The translations under genes were made by a program, and so were the position numbers. From Rhizophagus irregularis (Eukaryota; Glomeromycota; Glomeromycetes; Glomerales; Glomeraceae), in contig NC_089453.1 of NCBI RefSeq assembly GCF_026210795.1, forward strand, positions 312,501-376,500: a stretch of DNA of 64,000 nucleotides, read 5' to 3'. The notes under the pieces are model-generated. The model was not told the DNA's origin. It ran no database searches and saw only the letters and a list, made by a program, of their open reading frames with translations. How positions within the stretch are numbered: the stretch's first letter is position 1; each line of letters begins with the position of its first letter. Positions 11,700-23,599 of this stretch are shown here, piece after piece.

Positions 11700-13394
11700 A
11701 ATGATGTATATAATATAAATATAAAATGTAATATAAAAAAAATTAAAAAAAAATATTGTCAATTTTTTTTGACATTTTTTTTTATTTGATTTATATTATA
11801 ATATAAAATGTATAAAGATAAAAAAAAAATAAAAAAAACAATATTGTTAATTTTTTTTGATAATTTTTTTTTATTTAATAATTCTGATGATTTAATGATT
11901 CTAATCTATCAGGTTATAAACAATAACATATTACAATGATTACATATTCACATGAAAATTCTTTAATCCATATAGCTAACCTGTTTAAACTATTAATCTG
12001 ATAATCCGTTACAAAACTGATATCTGATATCATTTAGGAGTTAAACTAATTGTACCCGATAATCAATTTTTAAACCTGAGTTGAACCTGTTAGTTAAAAT
12101 TTAAAACTGCCAATCTGATATTAACAAATATCTGTTATAACCCATTAATAACAGATTATAACTAATCAGTATTAGTATTGTTAATTACTAAAACTAATCA
12201 GTTTTAGTAATCATTAATATTAAAACTGACTGAATTACTAAATTCATTATTGGTTCAGTTTTTAATATTTTTGCAATATTTTTTGTTAAAATAATTAAAA
12301 ATATTGCAAAGCATTATTTTTTTATTAAATTATTTAATGAAAAATGGTTTGTAATATTTTTTGTTAAAATAATTAAAAATATTACAAAGCATTGTTTTCT
12401 TATTAAATTATTTGATGAAAAATATTTTGCAATGTTTTTTGTTAAAATAATTAAAAATAATTGTAAAAAAACATTTTTTTATAAATAATTAATTCTTAGG
12501 GAAAGTATGGAAGATTCACTAAAGCTGAAAAATATTTTTACAGCATTTTCTACTAAAATAATTAAAAAATGTTGCAAAATATTTTTTACTTGCTAAATTT
12601 ATTAAAAAAAAGGTTGTAAATACTTTTTTAAAATAAATATAACATTTTTATTAAATTATCAAAAAAAATGTTGCAAAATGTTTTTTTAAATAAATTAACT
12701 AATAAAAATGTTGTGAAATATTTTTTAAATCAAATTAACTAATAAGAAATGTTTTGCAATATTTTCTCAAAAAAAATATTGCAATACATTTTTTTAAATA
12801 AATTAATTAAAATATATTTCATGCCATTTTTAATTAATTATCAAAAAAATATTATGAAATATTTGGCAAATCAGTTTAATAAATTTACAACAATGATCAG
12901 TAAAATTTACCAAAACTGATTGGTAAAATTTATCAAAATAATCAGTAAAATTTACTAAAACTGATACTGAAAATATCAGTTTAGTAAATCAGTTCAATAA
13001 ATCATAAAGTAAACCCAGATTTTTTTTTTAATTAAAAGATTTCTTTGTTATTTTTAACCAAATTCTGAGATTTTTTAACTTAATTGAAAGTATATAATAA
13101 ATTTTTTTTATTATATTCTAGGTATATAGTAAATTAATAATAATTTATAATTTGTATTTAAAACTGAATAACTTTTATATTAATATAACTATACTTAGTA
13201 GTATTTATTTATTTTATAGTATTAATTAAAATATGTATATTTTTTTTTATTATTAACAAATTATATTTAAAATTAGTATACTCTTATCACTTTCTTATCT
13301 TTTTATTCTAAGCTTATTTTGAAAAGGTTAAATATTATTATTTGAAATATTGCATTTATGATTAAATCTCTTATTAAATATACTATTACTAAAA
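11700..13394. other. AT-rich non-coding DNA with short palindromes
   Basis: No gene is visible. The region contains a 78-bp tandem repeat (listed separately), dispersed gcaatattttt / aaaaatattgc inverted pairs between 12260 and 12850, and short palindromes such as ctaaaactaatcagttttag near 12190. It serves as the 3' side of CWH43. Confidence 0.6.
12273..12465. repeat. 78-bp tandem repeat, 2.5 copies
   Basis: Copies begin at 12273, 12351 and 12429. Each starts gcaatattttttgttaaaat (or a one-base variant) and contains the inverted pair around aattaaaaatattgc. The third copy decays after about 40 bases. Confidence 0.85.
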
Positions 13395-16300
13395 TTATAT
13401 ATAATATCGAGGTTCATCAAATACATGATATTTATGACCACGAACTCCTTCGCCTTTAAATTGTTTGGGAAATCTCAATCTCTCATTAACTTCACTTTCT
13501 TGAATTTGATTATCACTTGCTTTCCAGGTTTCAGGATTATAATTTTCAACGATTTGGAATTTACCTAGTTGAATTTCTGTGTCCGTTATGCGTCCATGAC
13601 TTACTCTAGCATATCCTATTCGTTTAACTCCTCTATATGCTATATATTCGCACCACCTATCATAATCTGTTTTATCTATGTCATGAACATTTCCGTCATT
13701 TATAAGCATAGAATAAATTTTTTCCCCTGGGACAGTTACAACATATCCTAAAAATACAAAAGGATTTTTACTTTCTCTCATAATACGTGCTAATTCTGTT
13801 GTTTGTAGTTTACGATCAAGTTCATCTTCTTCTTGTCCATTATGACTGACGATTACATCAATTTCCTGACCATAAACATCAAGAGTTGCGTGAATTGCAC
13901 AAGCAAGTTCTCCCACAGGTGATGGAAGAAGATGATGTTTTGATCTTAGTATAGGAAATTTTGAAAGTAAAGCACATCCCCAAGTATGTTTTGAAGGACC
14001 TGGTCCGTAATCTGAATACATATTAAGATCCTCGGCAATGAATTGTGTAAAATCACGATTACCCATTATTATACGTTCAGTATCTGATTCCAATAATCCT
14101 TTTTTTTTAAAAAAAAAATATATATATATATATTTATAAAATATTTTAGACCCATGTTATGAATAAATATGCAAAAATTTCAATTACCTATAACATCGAT
14201 TTCTAATTCTTTAATAGCATCTCTCATTCTGATTTCACTTGCCCACATATCATTATCAAGTGCAAAATGAATTGTCCAAATACCAGCTGTAAATGCTTTT
14301 TGGTCTGGATGGTAAGGTACAGGTTTTTCTGATGGAGTACGAGAAAATGCTACTAAAAATCCTAAAACAATCGTTATTGCTAATCCACCTCTTGTTAAAG
14401 AACGATTTAAATGCAATGCATTTAATTGTAAATGTTTAAATGTGTAATTAGTAGAAGCATTTCTAACACCAAGTCCAATAAGTGCCATCATAGCAAATAA
14501 TACATAATCGGTATGTTCTCTCATGTATTCACCAGCGGGAACAAAAGCATAGGCAACAACCCACACATGTGCAAGACAAAAGATATTATATGTCATCATC
14601 GCTGCAAAAAAAGTTCTTCCAGGAGGATGTTGAGAAACGACTCCAATAAATGTGGGCACCAAGGACATTAAATAGATAGTAAGCAAAAGCCCACCATAAT
14701 ATCCATTCCATGCAGGATAATAATACATGCATGCACAAGATACACATCCAACTACATACCAAGGTTTGCCAGTTACTATCTTTCTATAAGATGAAAGAAC
14801 TAATCCAAGAGACATTGCGACAATAGTTACTGCACCCCAAGGGACAGGTTGTGGACCAGTATTTGGATATCCATCATAAACCCAACGAATAATTGTGGAA
14901 GTATCAGTTAGTAGAGAATGAAGCGCAAAAAGAAGTGATCCAAATCCAGCAGCCGCTATAAACCAAGATCCAGAAGATATTGTTCTTTGCTCGGGATAAT
15001 TTCTTCGTATTTTCTCTCCATTTTTACGAAACATGACCTCTAATGAGGCAAGAATCCCAAGAAAAAGCCCAACTTGATTCCATCCACCATTTTCCTTGTG
15101 CATAATCGGCCATATTGGATTATTAGTCCACCAGGCCATTTTTATTACATTACTTAAAATCAATCCCAAACCCCAAGTAAGAGCATGTCGTTCTATTTTA
15201 CAAGTACTATCGCTATTCTCGACCCATATGGATGTCCAAGTCAATGTTGAAATAGCAACACCGATTGAAACAACAGTAAGACGTTGAGCTGGGTCAATTA
15301 ATAAATATGCCGCTATACTAACAAGTGATAAAAGATGAAATACACCATGATTCAAATTGACTAATTTCCGTATAAATCCAATTCCAAGCAATGATGGTGC
15401 AGTGGTTACAAGTAAGAATGCCTCATAACCGGATATGCCCATATGCCAGAGGGGGAAATACCAAATTGTCAATGCAAGTGACGTTAGCATCGACCAATAC
15501 ACAAATGCTGAATTTTTTTCAAGAAAAAAAAAAATTATTAACATTAAATATGAAATATAATAAATTGAAAAAAATGTATTGAATATACCAAGATAAGTAT
15601 CAACCACAAATCCTCTTAAATTATTCCAAAAACTATATTTGAACATAGACTCGATATTTCTAGAATATTTTCTATAATAAATATTAATTAAATATAGAAT
15701 TAAGCTTTATCCAAATGAAAACAATTTAATGCTTACTTGGACTTTTCAGGCTTTTCTGTGCTAGCATTTATAATCCTGTATTGAATATTGAAATTAATAT
15801 AAAAGCGTGATATAATAATAATCAATTATATTTTATTAATACCCTTCTCTCGATTTAATATCAACAATTCTTAATTCAATGTTGCTAAAGTCAAATAAAC
15901 TGAAAGCATCAAAAATAACATCGTATACAATCAAAGACCATTCGAAAAACGCGTATGTAGTGTAAGCTAACAAAGTAATTTACAAGTTTTAATTAATATA
16001 ATACACAAAAGTTGCTACAAATAAAAAAAAAGATTGTCACTTACCACCAGCAACACGATGAGATTTATGTTGAATAAAAAAGTAAATCATAGGAATCATA
16101 GTTCCGAAAAATGCAAAGGTAGTTAACTTTCGCCATTTTAACGCTTTTTTATTATCGGGGCCTATAGCCAAGGTGCCCAACATCCAAGGTAAATTTGCCA
16201 CCAAATACAAAATCATTGCAATGTCATGAACATAATGATCATCTGACGAAGTTATATAAACCCATCCACCACAAGAAATAGTACGTATTACACCAACAAT

Positions 16301-16914
16301 AGCATGAATTTTGGGGTAAATACTGTTTGGTCTATCGGTTATGAGGTAAAATAAATATATTAGCAGAAAGCGAGGCCCTAAAACGAATGTACATATAGTA
16401 AATAATTAAAAATTTCAATTTTTTTTAAAAAAAATGTAAAAAATAATTTTACCTGACGCAATCGCTATAAAGATTTGAAAAATCGAACGAGCCGGGTACC
16501 AATCTCCAGTGGCTGCACTAACACTTGGAAACCATTCCTATGTGATAAACAACATTAGGCATTACTGATTATTTATAACTTCAAAAGTTATTTACCTCTG
16601 GATATCCCCAATATTCATTCTTTACAATTTGGTAATAATGTGTCCAGCAACCAATAGCCAATGCCGAAAAAAATGCAGCTTAAAAGATATTTGTCAATTA
16701 GCTGACTGATAAAAGATCAGAAATAGGAGAGTTTTAATGCCTTACCATAAGCAAGAAGAGTATGTGAATAAGATATCCACTGGGCGTTAAACTAATAATT
16801 ATAAAAGTAAGAATAACACGTATTTAATTTTGTATATATTAATGCTAAGGAGATAAAGTATCTTACCTTTGCGACAATAACGCCGTCGGGTGAATCGTCT
16901 TTAAACGTTGGCAT
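13395..16914 (-). CDS. CWH43: Cwh43 GPI-anchor lipid remodelling protein (977 aa, 9 exons)
   Basis: Exons, in transcription order, are 16914-16867, 16791-16746, 16678-16596, 16537-16453, 16377-16045, 15966-15843, 15775-15737, 15659-14188 and 14098-13395. All junctions are GT-AG with matching phases, giving 2934 nt and 977 residues, close to the 953 of yeast Cwh43. The N-terminal part (exons 1-7) is a Frag1/DRAM/Sfk1 (PGAP2-like) multi-span domain, with [20 protein letters not shown] after the first membrane segment. Exon 8 is the PGAP2IP-like polytopic membrane part, and exon 9 ([15 protein letters not shown] ... [17 protein letters not shown]) is an exo-endonuclease-phosphatase fold. In yeast, Cwh43 replaces diacylglycerol by ceramide in GPI anchors in the ER/Golgi. 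In animals the two halves are separate proteins, so the fusion fits a fungus. The exon 7-8 splice uses tctag at 15661-15660, chosen because the nearer tatag breaks the frame. Confidence 0.95.
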
Positions 16915-18772
16915 TTCAACAGAAACTTTTTTACTCTAATAATAAGACAACCAGTTTATATAATGTCGTATGACATCATTTCCGAATATGGGTGATATTT
17001 TCCCGAACATAGGCATAACAATTTCGGCATGAATAAATCATTTATTCGTGTGTAACCTTGCTTAGAAATATAAGTATAATGGTAATGAATAATCTCTATA
17101 ATAGACTGGAGCGTGATATATTTCCTTTTTCAGTCAAAGCGAATATCACGAGGTATCACTTGTGTCGATCGTATTTTTAAGTTGTACAGGTTTACACAAA
17201 GATAATCTCTTGAATCTTGATAAGATAAGATATATTTAAAATATATTGATTTTTAAAATATTATTATCAATAGCTATTTTTGTTAACCACAGTACATTTA
17301 CAAATTAACTAAATAACTATTCTAATATTATTAATTTATAAATCACTTATCATTTCTTTATGAAATCCCATATGTATACTGTTGAGTGGTAATTAGTAAG
17401 TGGAGTATATAGGAAATGTGAAATATGCCATTTTAGCATATGTTCTAATGTCTTCACTTAATAGACCATGAGATTAGTGCTTCTAACAGATTGATCTGAT
17501 CAGATTGGTAATATAATACTACTTAAATTAATCATAAAAAATATTTTTTTACAAATATTTCATGATCTAGCAGTCCAATTTTAATAAACTTTTTTTATTT
17601 TGATCCAAAAAAAGATAGTGACATTTATCAAGTAAATAAATATAAATTGGTTATTATTATTTCTTTATATTATTTATATTCACTTTTAATTAATTAATTA
17701 CTTGACGTGGTCAGAAAGCTTGCTTATGAAATATTTTATGAGCAAGTAACTGAAGAATAAATAAATATATATTAAAGAAAAATTGGATGCTGATGAACAA
17801 TATGTTAGTATTCTTCAGAAATCTGAAGTAAAGAGTTTGACATTTGACAAGTTGTGAAAAAAAAAATTAAAGCTACTGTAAGTAATATTTCAATTTGTAT
17901 CATATGATTATATTAATTAATAAAGATGTACTAATTTAGTAAACCAATTAACTGCTTGGTGCAATCTGTTCAAAAAAAGGATACTAGGTTAAAACGTATT
18001 AAAAATGGTTTATGGTTTACATTTGGTATAAACTGAATTAAACCATTTAAAAATAACTTTACGAAATACTAGATAAAAGAATGGAAACAGCATCTAAATA
18101 TGCAAAAAGTTTATAAGGATCTTTATAAATCAAGTGATGCTATGAATGAAAATGTAGATATATATTTAACATTCATTATTAAATCCATTTTTACATTTGA
18201 AAAAAAACATACAGCTTCAAATGAAATGTGAGTTCAATTAATTCTTGTTTATCTTTATATTCAGAATTCGAATAATGACAATGCTAACAAATTCACAAAA
18301 TATTTGCCGTCTATATTGTCTAATAATTGGATGTCATTACTAGATAACATCACTTTACCTTTAGATGAAGACAAATAACCTTTAATTTTAACATTAATGA
18401 TTTATTCCAATTAAATAATTTTAGTATTACTTAATTTAATTAGTAAATAAATGTGTTTTTCAACTAATTATGCGTATTTGTTAAACTATTTATGTGTTTT
18501 TCAATAATTAAATTAATGTTATTAAATGCATTTTTTTACTATTGATGGCTACCATTGTATGTGTTACTCTACACTTAAATTTGTATTGTTTTATATATTT
18601 TTAAATAGCATCAGTTTACAAATTATAAAGGATTTGTTACTCAATACCAAAAAGTGTTAAGCAATACATGGCATTATACATCCACCCAAAACTTTCTGAT
18701 GCAAGTTGACTTATACAGAGCCACTTGATTTTAATATCATAAATAGTTGCTAAAAATGAAAAGTTAAATATA
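16915..18772. other. CWH43 upstream region and a decayed ORF (about 17750-18378)
   Basis: The first few hundred bases are presumably the CWH43 promoter; no clear TATA or factor site stands out. From about 17750 coding-like fragments appear on the plus strand: KLDADEQYVSILQKSEVKSL (about 17780-17840), DLYKSSDAMNENVDIYLTF (about 18118-18175), and after a plausible intron (gtgagttc...attcag) SNNDNANKFTKYLPSILSN, ending at a TAA near 18376. Intervening stops show decay. I do not recognise the protein. Half of the palindromic module found in MITEs (gatctagcagtccaatttt) occurs at about 17567. Confidence 0.4.
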
Positions 18773-18947
18773 CAGTCAAACCTTGATATAATAAACCCTT
18801 AATATAGTGAATTTTTCAGACAATTATAATAAATTTCCCCTTACTATAACAAATTATTAACCAATCAAATCTTTTAAAATCTTCACTATAGTCTTATAGT
18901 GAAGTTGAGATCTGGACTCTAAGGTTCGTTATAACAAGGGTTAACTG
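18773..18947. mobile_element. pogo/Tigger-like MITE, 175 bp
   Basis: The left end cagtcaaaccttgatataa and right end ttataacaagggttaactg are imperfect inverted repeats flanked by TA at 18771-18772 and 18948-18949. Internal sequence also pairs (tcttcactatagtc ... tatagtgaag). No coding capacity. Confidence 0.8.
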
Positions 18948-19018
18948 TATATATAAAATTATGAGCAATTTAATTTTACTAGTAATTTATTATATATTAA
19001 TAAAAATCTATAGTAATG

Positions 19019-19198
19019 ATTAGAGCAATGATATATATTAGCTAATATTTTAGGGGGTGTGGGAGTAAAAGAAAATCTTAGGTTACATATAATATAAACC
19101 ATGTGAAATGGTTGTGATTAGTCATAAAATCTTACCTGGGGGTGGGGAGTAAACATTACTATTAAAATAATATTAGCTAATATATGTCACTGCCCTTA
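19019..19198. mobile_element. Mutator-like MITE with 11-bp target duplication, 180 bp
   Basis: An 11-bp direct repeat ctatagtaatg lies at 19008-19018 and 19199-19209. The enclosed element has imperfect inverted ends, ttagagcaatgatatatat against tatatgtcactgccctta, continuing into attagctaatatt on both sides. A long duplication of this size points to a MULE-type element rather than hAT or mariner. The middle has G-runs (agggggtgtggg and ctgggggtgggg) on the same strand. Confidence 0.65.
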
Positions 19199-19693
19199 CT
19201 ATAGTAATGCATTATATTTGTAAATTAACCGATATCATGATTTTAAATAGAAAAATTTAAATCTAAAATTCTTTTTTAAATAATTTAAATCCAAGATTTT
19301 AAAATATTAATAAATTATAAAATGATCAATAGATAATTGATATAAAATCCTTAATAAGAATGTTTACTATAATAGTTGCACTATATTTGTAATTAGACTG
19401 ATATTGCATACCCTAAAGTAGGATGCTAATAAACATATAGTATATGATTAGTGTTTCTCACGAGTTGAGTTGAGAATCAATTTTTTATATGATAAAATTT
19501 GTCCTACACTAATTTTTATAATACTTTAACTATATTATTTATATTATGTGAGTCTATATATAATACGAGTCATTTTGAGTCACATATGTGAAACACTATA
19601 TATGATTTTATCTTAATTTATTTTGATTATTTTTAATGCCTGTTATTAAAAAATATAGTGTATTGAATAAGTTATCAATAGAAATGTTAAAAC

Positions 19694-19928
19694 TAAGGTT
19701 GCCTGCCTAAACCTCTCCAAAATTCTACAATTAGTTTCTCTAAGATTTTACTATAGTTTTATTATAGTTTTGGCAAGGTTTTGGCAGTTTCAGCATTTAT
19801 AATAAGTTTCATCAGATTTCGCTTTTCTCCAGAGTTATTAATAAGACTTTCATATAGTTTCAGCAAAGTTTCACCATTTCGCCATTTCGCCAACTTGCCA
19901 AAACCTCCTAGTTTCTCCAGCAACCTTA
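19694..19928. mobile_element. hAT MITE related to the element at 233-4715, 235 bp
   Basis: The ends taaggttgcctgcctaaac and gtttctccagcaacctta resemble the 233-4715 hAT ends at most positions. An exact 8-bp duplication gttaaaac flanks it at 19686-19693 and 19929-19936. The interior carries degenerate gtttcgcc/gtttcagc motifs like the autonomous element's subterminal repeats, so the 233-4715 transposase family may have mobilised it. Confidence 0.9.
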
Positions 19929-20893
19929 GTTAAAACCTCTGATTCCCTCATAATAGTTGTCATGTCAAATCAGATTTCAAAAGTAAGAGTTAGTATTAAA
20001 TGATGTTAGTAATACAAAACATGTGATTAAACAAAATGAAATTCAAATTCAAAATAAATCATGACTCAAAGGAATTCACTCTCTATTTATAAGAATTAAA
20101 GTTATACAAATATTCATTTTAAGAACTATCATATAATAAATGACATCATATACCCAGTTTATACTCATATGATAGGAGTTGATCTGCATTACTATCTATC
20201 TATCTAATATCTATTATTTCTGTTATCTAGATTTTTACTCTATTTATGACTTTTATTTAATTTATTTATGCTTGGTATCTAATAGTTATAACGTATAAAA
20301 TATTCTACAGTTTGGGACACAACAATTCATCAAATAAAATTGTCCAAATTAGAAATTTAATAAAATATTTTGGATACATATATTTAAAATAACTCAACAT
20401 AGTTTAATTGTTACTAACTTAAACTACAAAATGACGTTGAAATTATCCTGATTGGTGATCTAGATCAAAAATTATTAGCCTGCAAAGTTCGGTATTTTCT
20501 TAATAAACGGTAGGATTTGAAACATTTAATTCTGGCCAGAATTTAACAAAATTCTATAATTTAGGCCAGAACTATGACTGGCTGAGAGGTAATGTAGATC
20601 ATAGAATTTTTTCCCATGGCACGACTAAAGAAACGAGCACAACACTATCAAAAAATAGCTAAAAAAAGAAAAAAAGCTGTTCCAGATTTTATTTTTGATA
20701 AAACATTTCCCGATATGGTTTGATTTTTAACCAATTGCAAATTAGTATTATACATATCACGTGATTTTTTTAAAATCTCAATTTGAAACAACTTGATGAT
20801 TTGTTGTGTCTCCAACTATACAAATCATATATTAAAATTCTATATTGGTTATCAATAGAAAAGATATAATGAGATAATTGGTAAATACTATTA

Positions 20894-21074
20894 CAGTCTA
20901 CCCTTGATATAACAAAGAAGCCGTTCTGTACCTCAAATTCGTTATAGCACCTTAACAAAGAATTTGAAGAATTTGATTGGTTACTTCGGTATAGCGAGGA
21001 AAAATTATCATATTTTATTGGCTAAGCATCACGTAATTCGTTATATCAAATTTTGCTATAGGAAAAGTAAACTG
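20894..21074. mobile_element. pogo/Tigger-like MITE in an intron, 181 bp
   Basis: The element begins cagtctacccttgatataa and ends gctataggaaaagtaaactg, flanked by TA at 20892-20893 and 21075-21076. It shares the cagt..accctt-gatataac type of end with the MITE at 18773-18947. It lies inside the intron between exons A and B of the pseudogene at 20616-22323. Confidence 0.75.
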
Positions 21075-21404
21075 TAGTTAAATTTAATATGACTGAAATT
21101 AATTTTTTTGAAATATATATAAATATAAATTTAATTATAAATTCTAAAATTTTTTATAGGTAAAACATAAAGAATTGATATTTTCTACTAAAAAAGTTAT
21201 TTATCATAAAACTGAAGGATTTGGAAAAGTACTTTGGGAACTAACATTAGATAATATCAATTAAAAAATAAAATTGTTGAAAAAATCTGAAAATTTATTA
21301 CATTCAAATTTTATTGAAAGATTATTGCAATTAATTTCAACTTTAGATATCTTTCTAAACACATTTTTGCAGGAGTCCAAAAATGACAAATTTTACATTA
21401 AAAT

Positions 21405-21699
21405 AGGACCCCGGATATTTAATATAAAGGTCATAATGAATTTTTGGCCAAAAATACTCTTTTTGCTAAAACTCAAAAAATCGGTTTTGTAAATATCTCA
21501 GCATCCAGTGATTTAATTTTAATGAACTTTTTTTATTTTATAGCCCTCATTTAGCTCTACAATTTAAAAAAAAGTTCATCAAAATTGGACCTCTGGATGC
21601 TGAGATATTTACAAAAAACGATTTTTTTGAACCCCTGAAAAATGTGCCAATCTGCCGAAAGTGTGACTTATGACCTATTTTGAAGATATCCGGGGTCCT
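21405..21699. mobile_element. MITE with AGGACCCC ends, 295 bp, in an exon
   Basis: The ends aggaccccggatattt and aagatatccggggtcct are inverted and flanked by an exact 8-bp duplication attaaaat (21397-21404 and 21700-21707). The interior contains a palindromic module (about 21484-21615): atctcagcatccagtgatt at one side, ctggatgctgagatattt at the other, tagccctcatttagctcta in the middle. The insertion breaks exon B of the pseudogene at 20616-22323. Confidence 0.88.
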
Positions 21700-21731
21700 A
21701 TTAAAATTTATGATTCAGTATACCTGGAAGA

Positions 21732-22280
21732 TAAAGATGCTGCCCGAAACTTAGTAGTTTCCGAAACTGTCAAAACCGAAACTTGGTAAAACTATTTCTG
21801 AAATTTTCTTATTTTCCAAAACTGGTAAAACTGGTAAAACTAATCCGAAACTGGTAAAACTAACCCGAAACTGGTAAAACTAATCTGAAACTGGTAAAAT
21901 TAATCCAAAATTTATAATGCCAAAATTATTACTGAAAGTTCAAAATTTGGCCGAAATTATTGATATAATCCTGGCCATTTTTAGGACGTAATTCTGGCCA
22001 AGAAAATGATCGACATTAAAATATCCTTTTTTGGAATTTTGTGTAACCATTGTGTAACTAATTTTCCAATTTTACTGGGAAACATAATTTCCTTTTTAGG
22101 AAATTGGTGTAACGTCACGTGATATAATGTCATAATTTCGGCCAAAATTTAATTTTGGCCAAAATTAGGGAGTTTCGGGCTAGTTTCGGTAGTTTCGGGA
22201 GTTTCGGAATAGTTTCGGGTTTAGTTTCGGTTTTGGTTCCGGTTTCGGAAACTGAAAAATAGTTTCGGGCAGCATCTTTA
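21732..22280. mobile_element. hAT MITE, 549 bp, in an exon
   Basis: The terminal inverted repeat is perfect over 20 bp (taaagatgctgcccgaaac plus one base, and its reverse complement ending at 22280). An exact 8-bp duplication ctggaaga flanks it (21724-21731 and 22281-22288). Subterminal DNA is full of gaaactggtaaaactaatc units on the left and agtttcggg units on the right. Its ends resemble the 233-4715 element in plan (taa-rich start, gccgaaac-type motifs). It inserted 32 bp from the element at 21405-21699. Confidence 0.93.
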
Positions 22281-23063
22281 CTGGAAGATAGACATATTTT
22301 AAGAATAATAGGAGAATTTCAAGGTAAAGAATAGTTCAGTAATATTGCAGTAACCCTTACAAAAGCAATACAATTTAGATGAAAAAGTTTGGTATGAAAA
22401 AGTAAGTGAATAATTAAGATTGATAAAATGCAATTGGTCGCTTGTATGTTATTAATCAATATTTTTTGTAAGGTGTTATTATTATTTAAATACTTCTGAA
22501 GTTCTTTCAAAGAATTATATGAACTTGCTCTAATTTACTAGTTTGATATTATTACAAATAAACTTGAACTGTATAGATGTCTGCAATTATATTACATCAA
22601 AGAATACAACACAATATCAATCAGTTCAATTAACCAAAAAGTTCATATAGTTCTAAGGTTTGGCAAAATAAATCATTATTTGTTAAATAAATAGAATTTA
22701 TTTGGATTTCACCGCTGGTAAATTTTTAATTTTTATCACCATTGGTGAATTTAATAGTTTTAAATTTTAATTTCACCATCGGTGATTTTTATAATTTTAA
22801 ATTTAATTCACCCCTGGTGATTTTTGATTTTGATCACCACCGGTGATTTTTATTATTTTTAAATTCTAATTCATCGCAGGTGATTTTCACCTCAACTTGT
22901 ATTACATAATTTTTTACACAAACATGCGGGAAACTTTTTCTTATGGTATTTGTCACGCCTATGCATATAATAAAAAATTTTTTCGTTAACATGTATTTAA
23001 TAAAGACGTGCCAGTTAATGCGGTGTTATTTTACAAATTCTCTTGGCAAAAAAGCGTTATATA

Positions 23064-23570
23064 ATGGAAGTAGATTGGGAATCATATATAAACTTTCCAG
23101 AAGATATTATACTGATAAATTTTTTTAGTGAAAGTGTTGAAGGTACTGAGTTAGAAAACATTATACCACCTAATAACTTTTTGGAAGAACCTATAGAACC
23201 ACCTATAAACTCACCTATAGAACCATTTATAGAATCACTTATAGAACCACTTACAGAACTAGTGTTCCGCACGAATCAATTCGTGATATGGTGTGACCCT
23301 GATTGCTCCCGAATAAGAAAAACGTATTTTGCGAATATCTTTTGATCTAGCAGTCCGATTTCAACGATCTTTTTTTTATTTTGATCAGGGCAACGAGGCC
23401 TATTGATTAAAAAAATCATCGAAATTGGATCACTGGATCCTGAGATAATAATTTTTGGGGTCGAATCGAGTCTGAATCGAGTCCGAATCGAATCAAATTT
23501 CAGAGGAGAAATTTGATTCGTGCGGAATACTATACAGAACCACAATCACCTTGTACTGATAATTTAACTT
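23064..23570 (+). pseudogene. Small acidic protein with EPIEP-type repeats, split by a MITE
   Basis: From ATG 23064 (a second in-frame ATG lies at 23043) the frame reads MEVDWESYINFPEDI and then a short degenerate repeat of Glu-Pro-Ile/Leu-Glu (EEPIEPPINSPIEPFIESL). A 269-bp MITE at 23262-23530 interrupts it. Beyond the MITE the repeat resumes as YTEPQSPCTDNLT and ends at TAG (about 23570), though not in frame with the left part if only TA is counted as duplicated. I do not recognise the protein. Confidence 0.35.
23262..23530. mobile_element. MITE with TA target site, 269 bp
   Basis: The ends gtgttccgcacgaatcaa and ttgattcgtgcggaatac are inverted with one mismatch, flanked by TA at 23260-23261 and 23531-23532. 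The centre (about 23338-23445) is another version of the palindromic module: gatctagcagtccgatttc on one side and gaaattggatcactggatc plus ctgagata on the other. A short gtcgaatcgagtc/gaatcgagtccgaatcg tandem lies near the right end. Confidence 0.75.
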
Positions 23571-23599
23571 AGGCATTTTTAATGTTTTTATTATTAAGT

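Larger units (their letters stand above)
20616..22323 (+). pseudogene. Host-like gene broken by three MITEs and one stop
   Basis: Exon A (20616-20717) encodes MARLKKRAQHYQKIAKKRK and continues to FDKTFPDM, then a GT donor. The acceptor at 21158-21159 opens exon B at 21160 (VKHKELIFSTKKVIYHKTE ...). A TAA at 21262-21264 sits where Gln (CAA) would fit, and the frame continues LLKKSENLLHSNFIERLLQ. Exon B is then interrupted by two elements (21405-21699 and 21732-22280). Ignoring each element and one copy of its 8-bp target duplication, the frame runs on without a stop through YDSVYLEDRHILRIIGEFQ to a GT donor at 22324. The intron between A and B contains a third MITE (20894-21074). The basic N-terminus suggests a nuclear protein. 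I do not recognise the family; Lys-rich starts like this occur in transposon-derived genes. Downstream exons were not identified. Confidence 0.65.
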
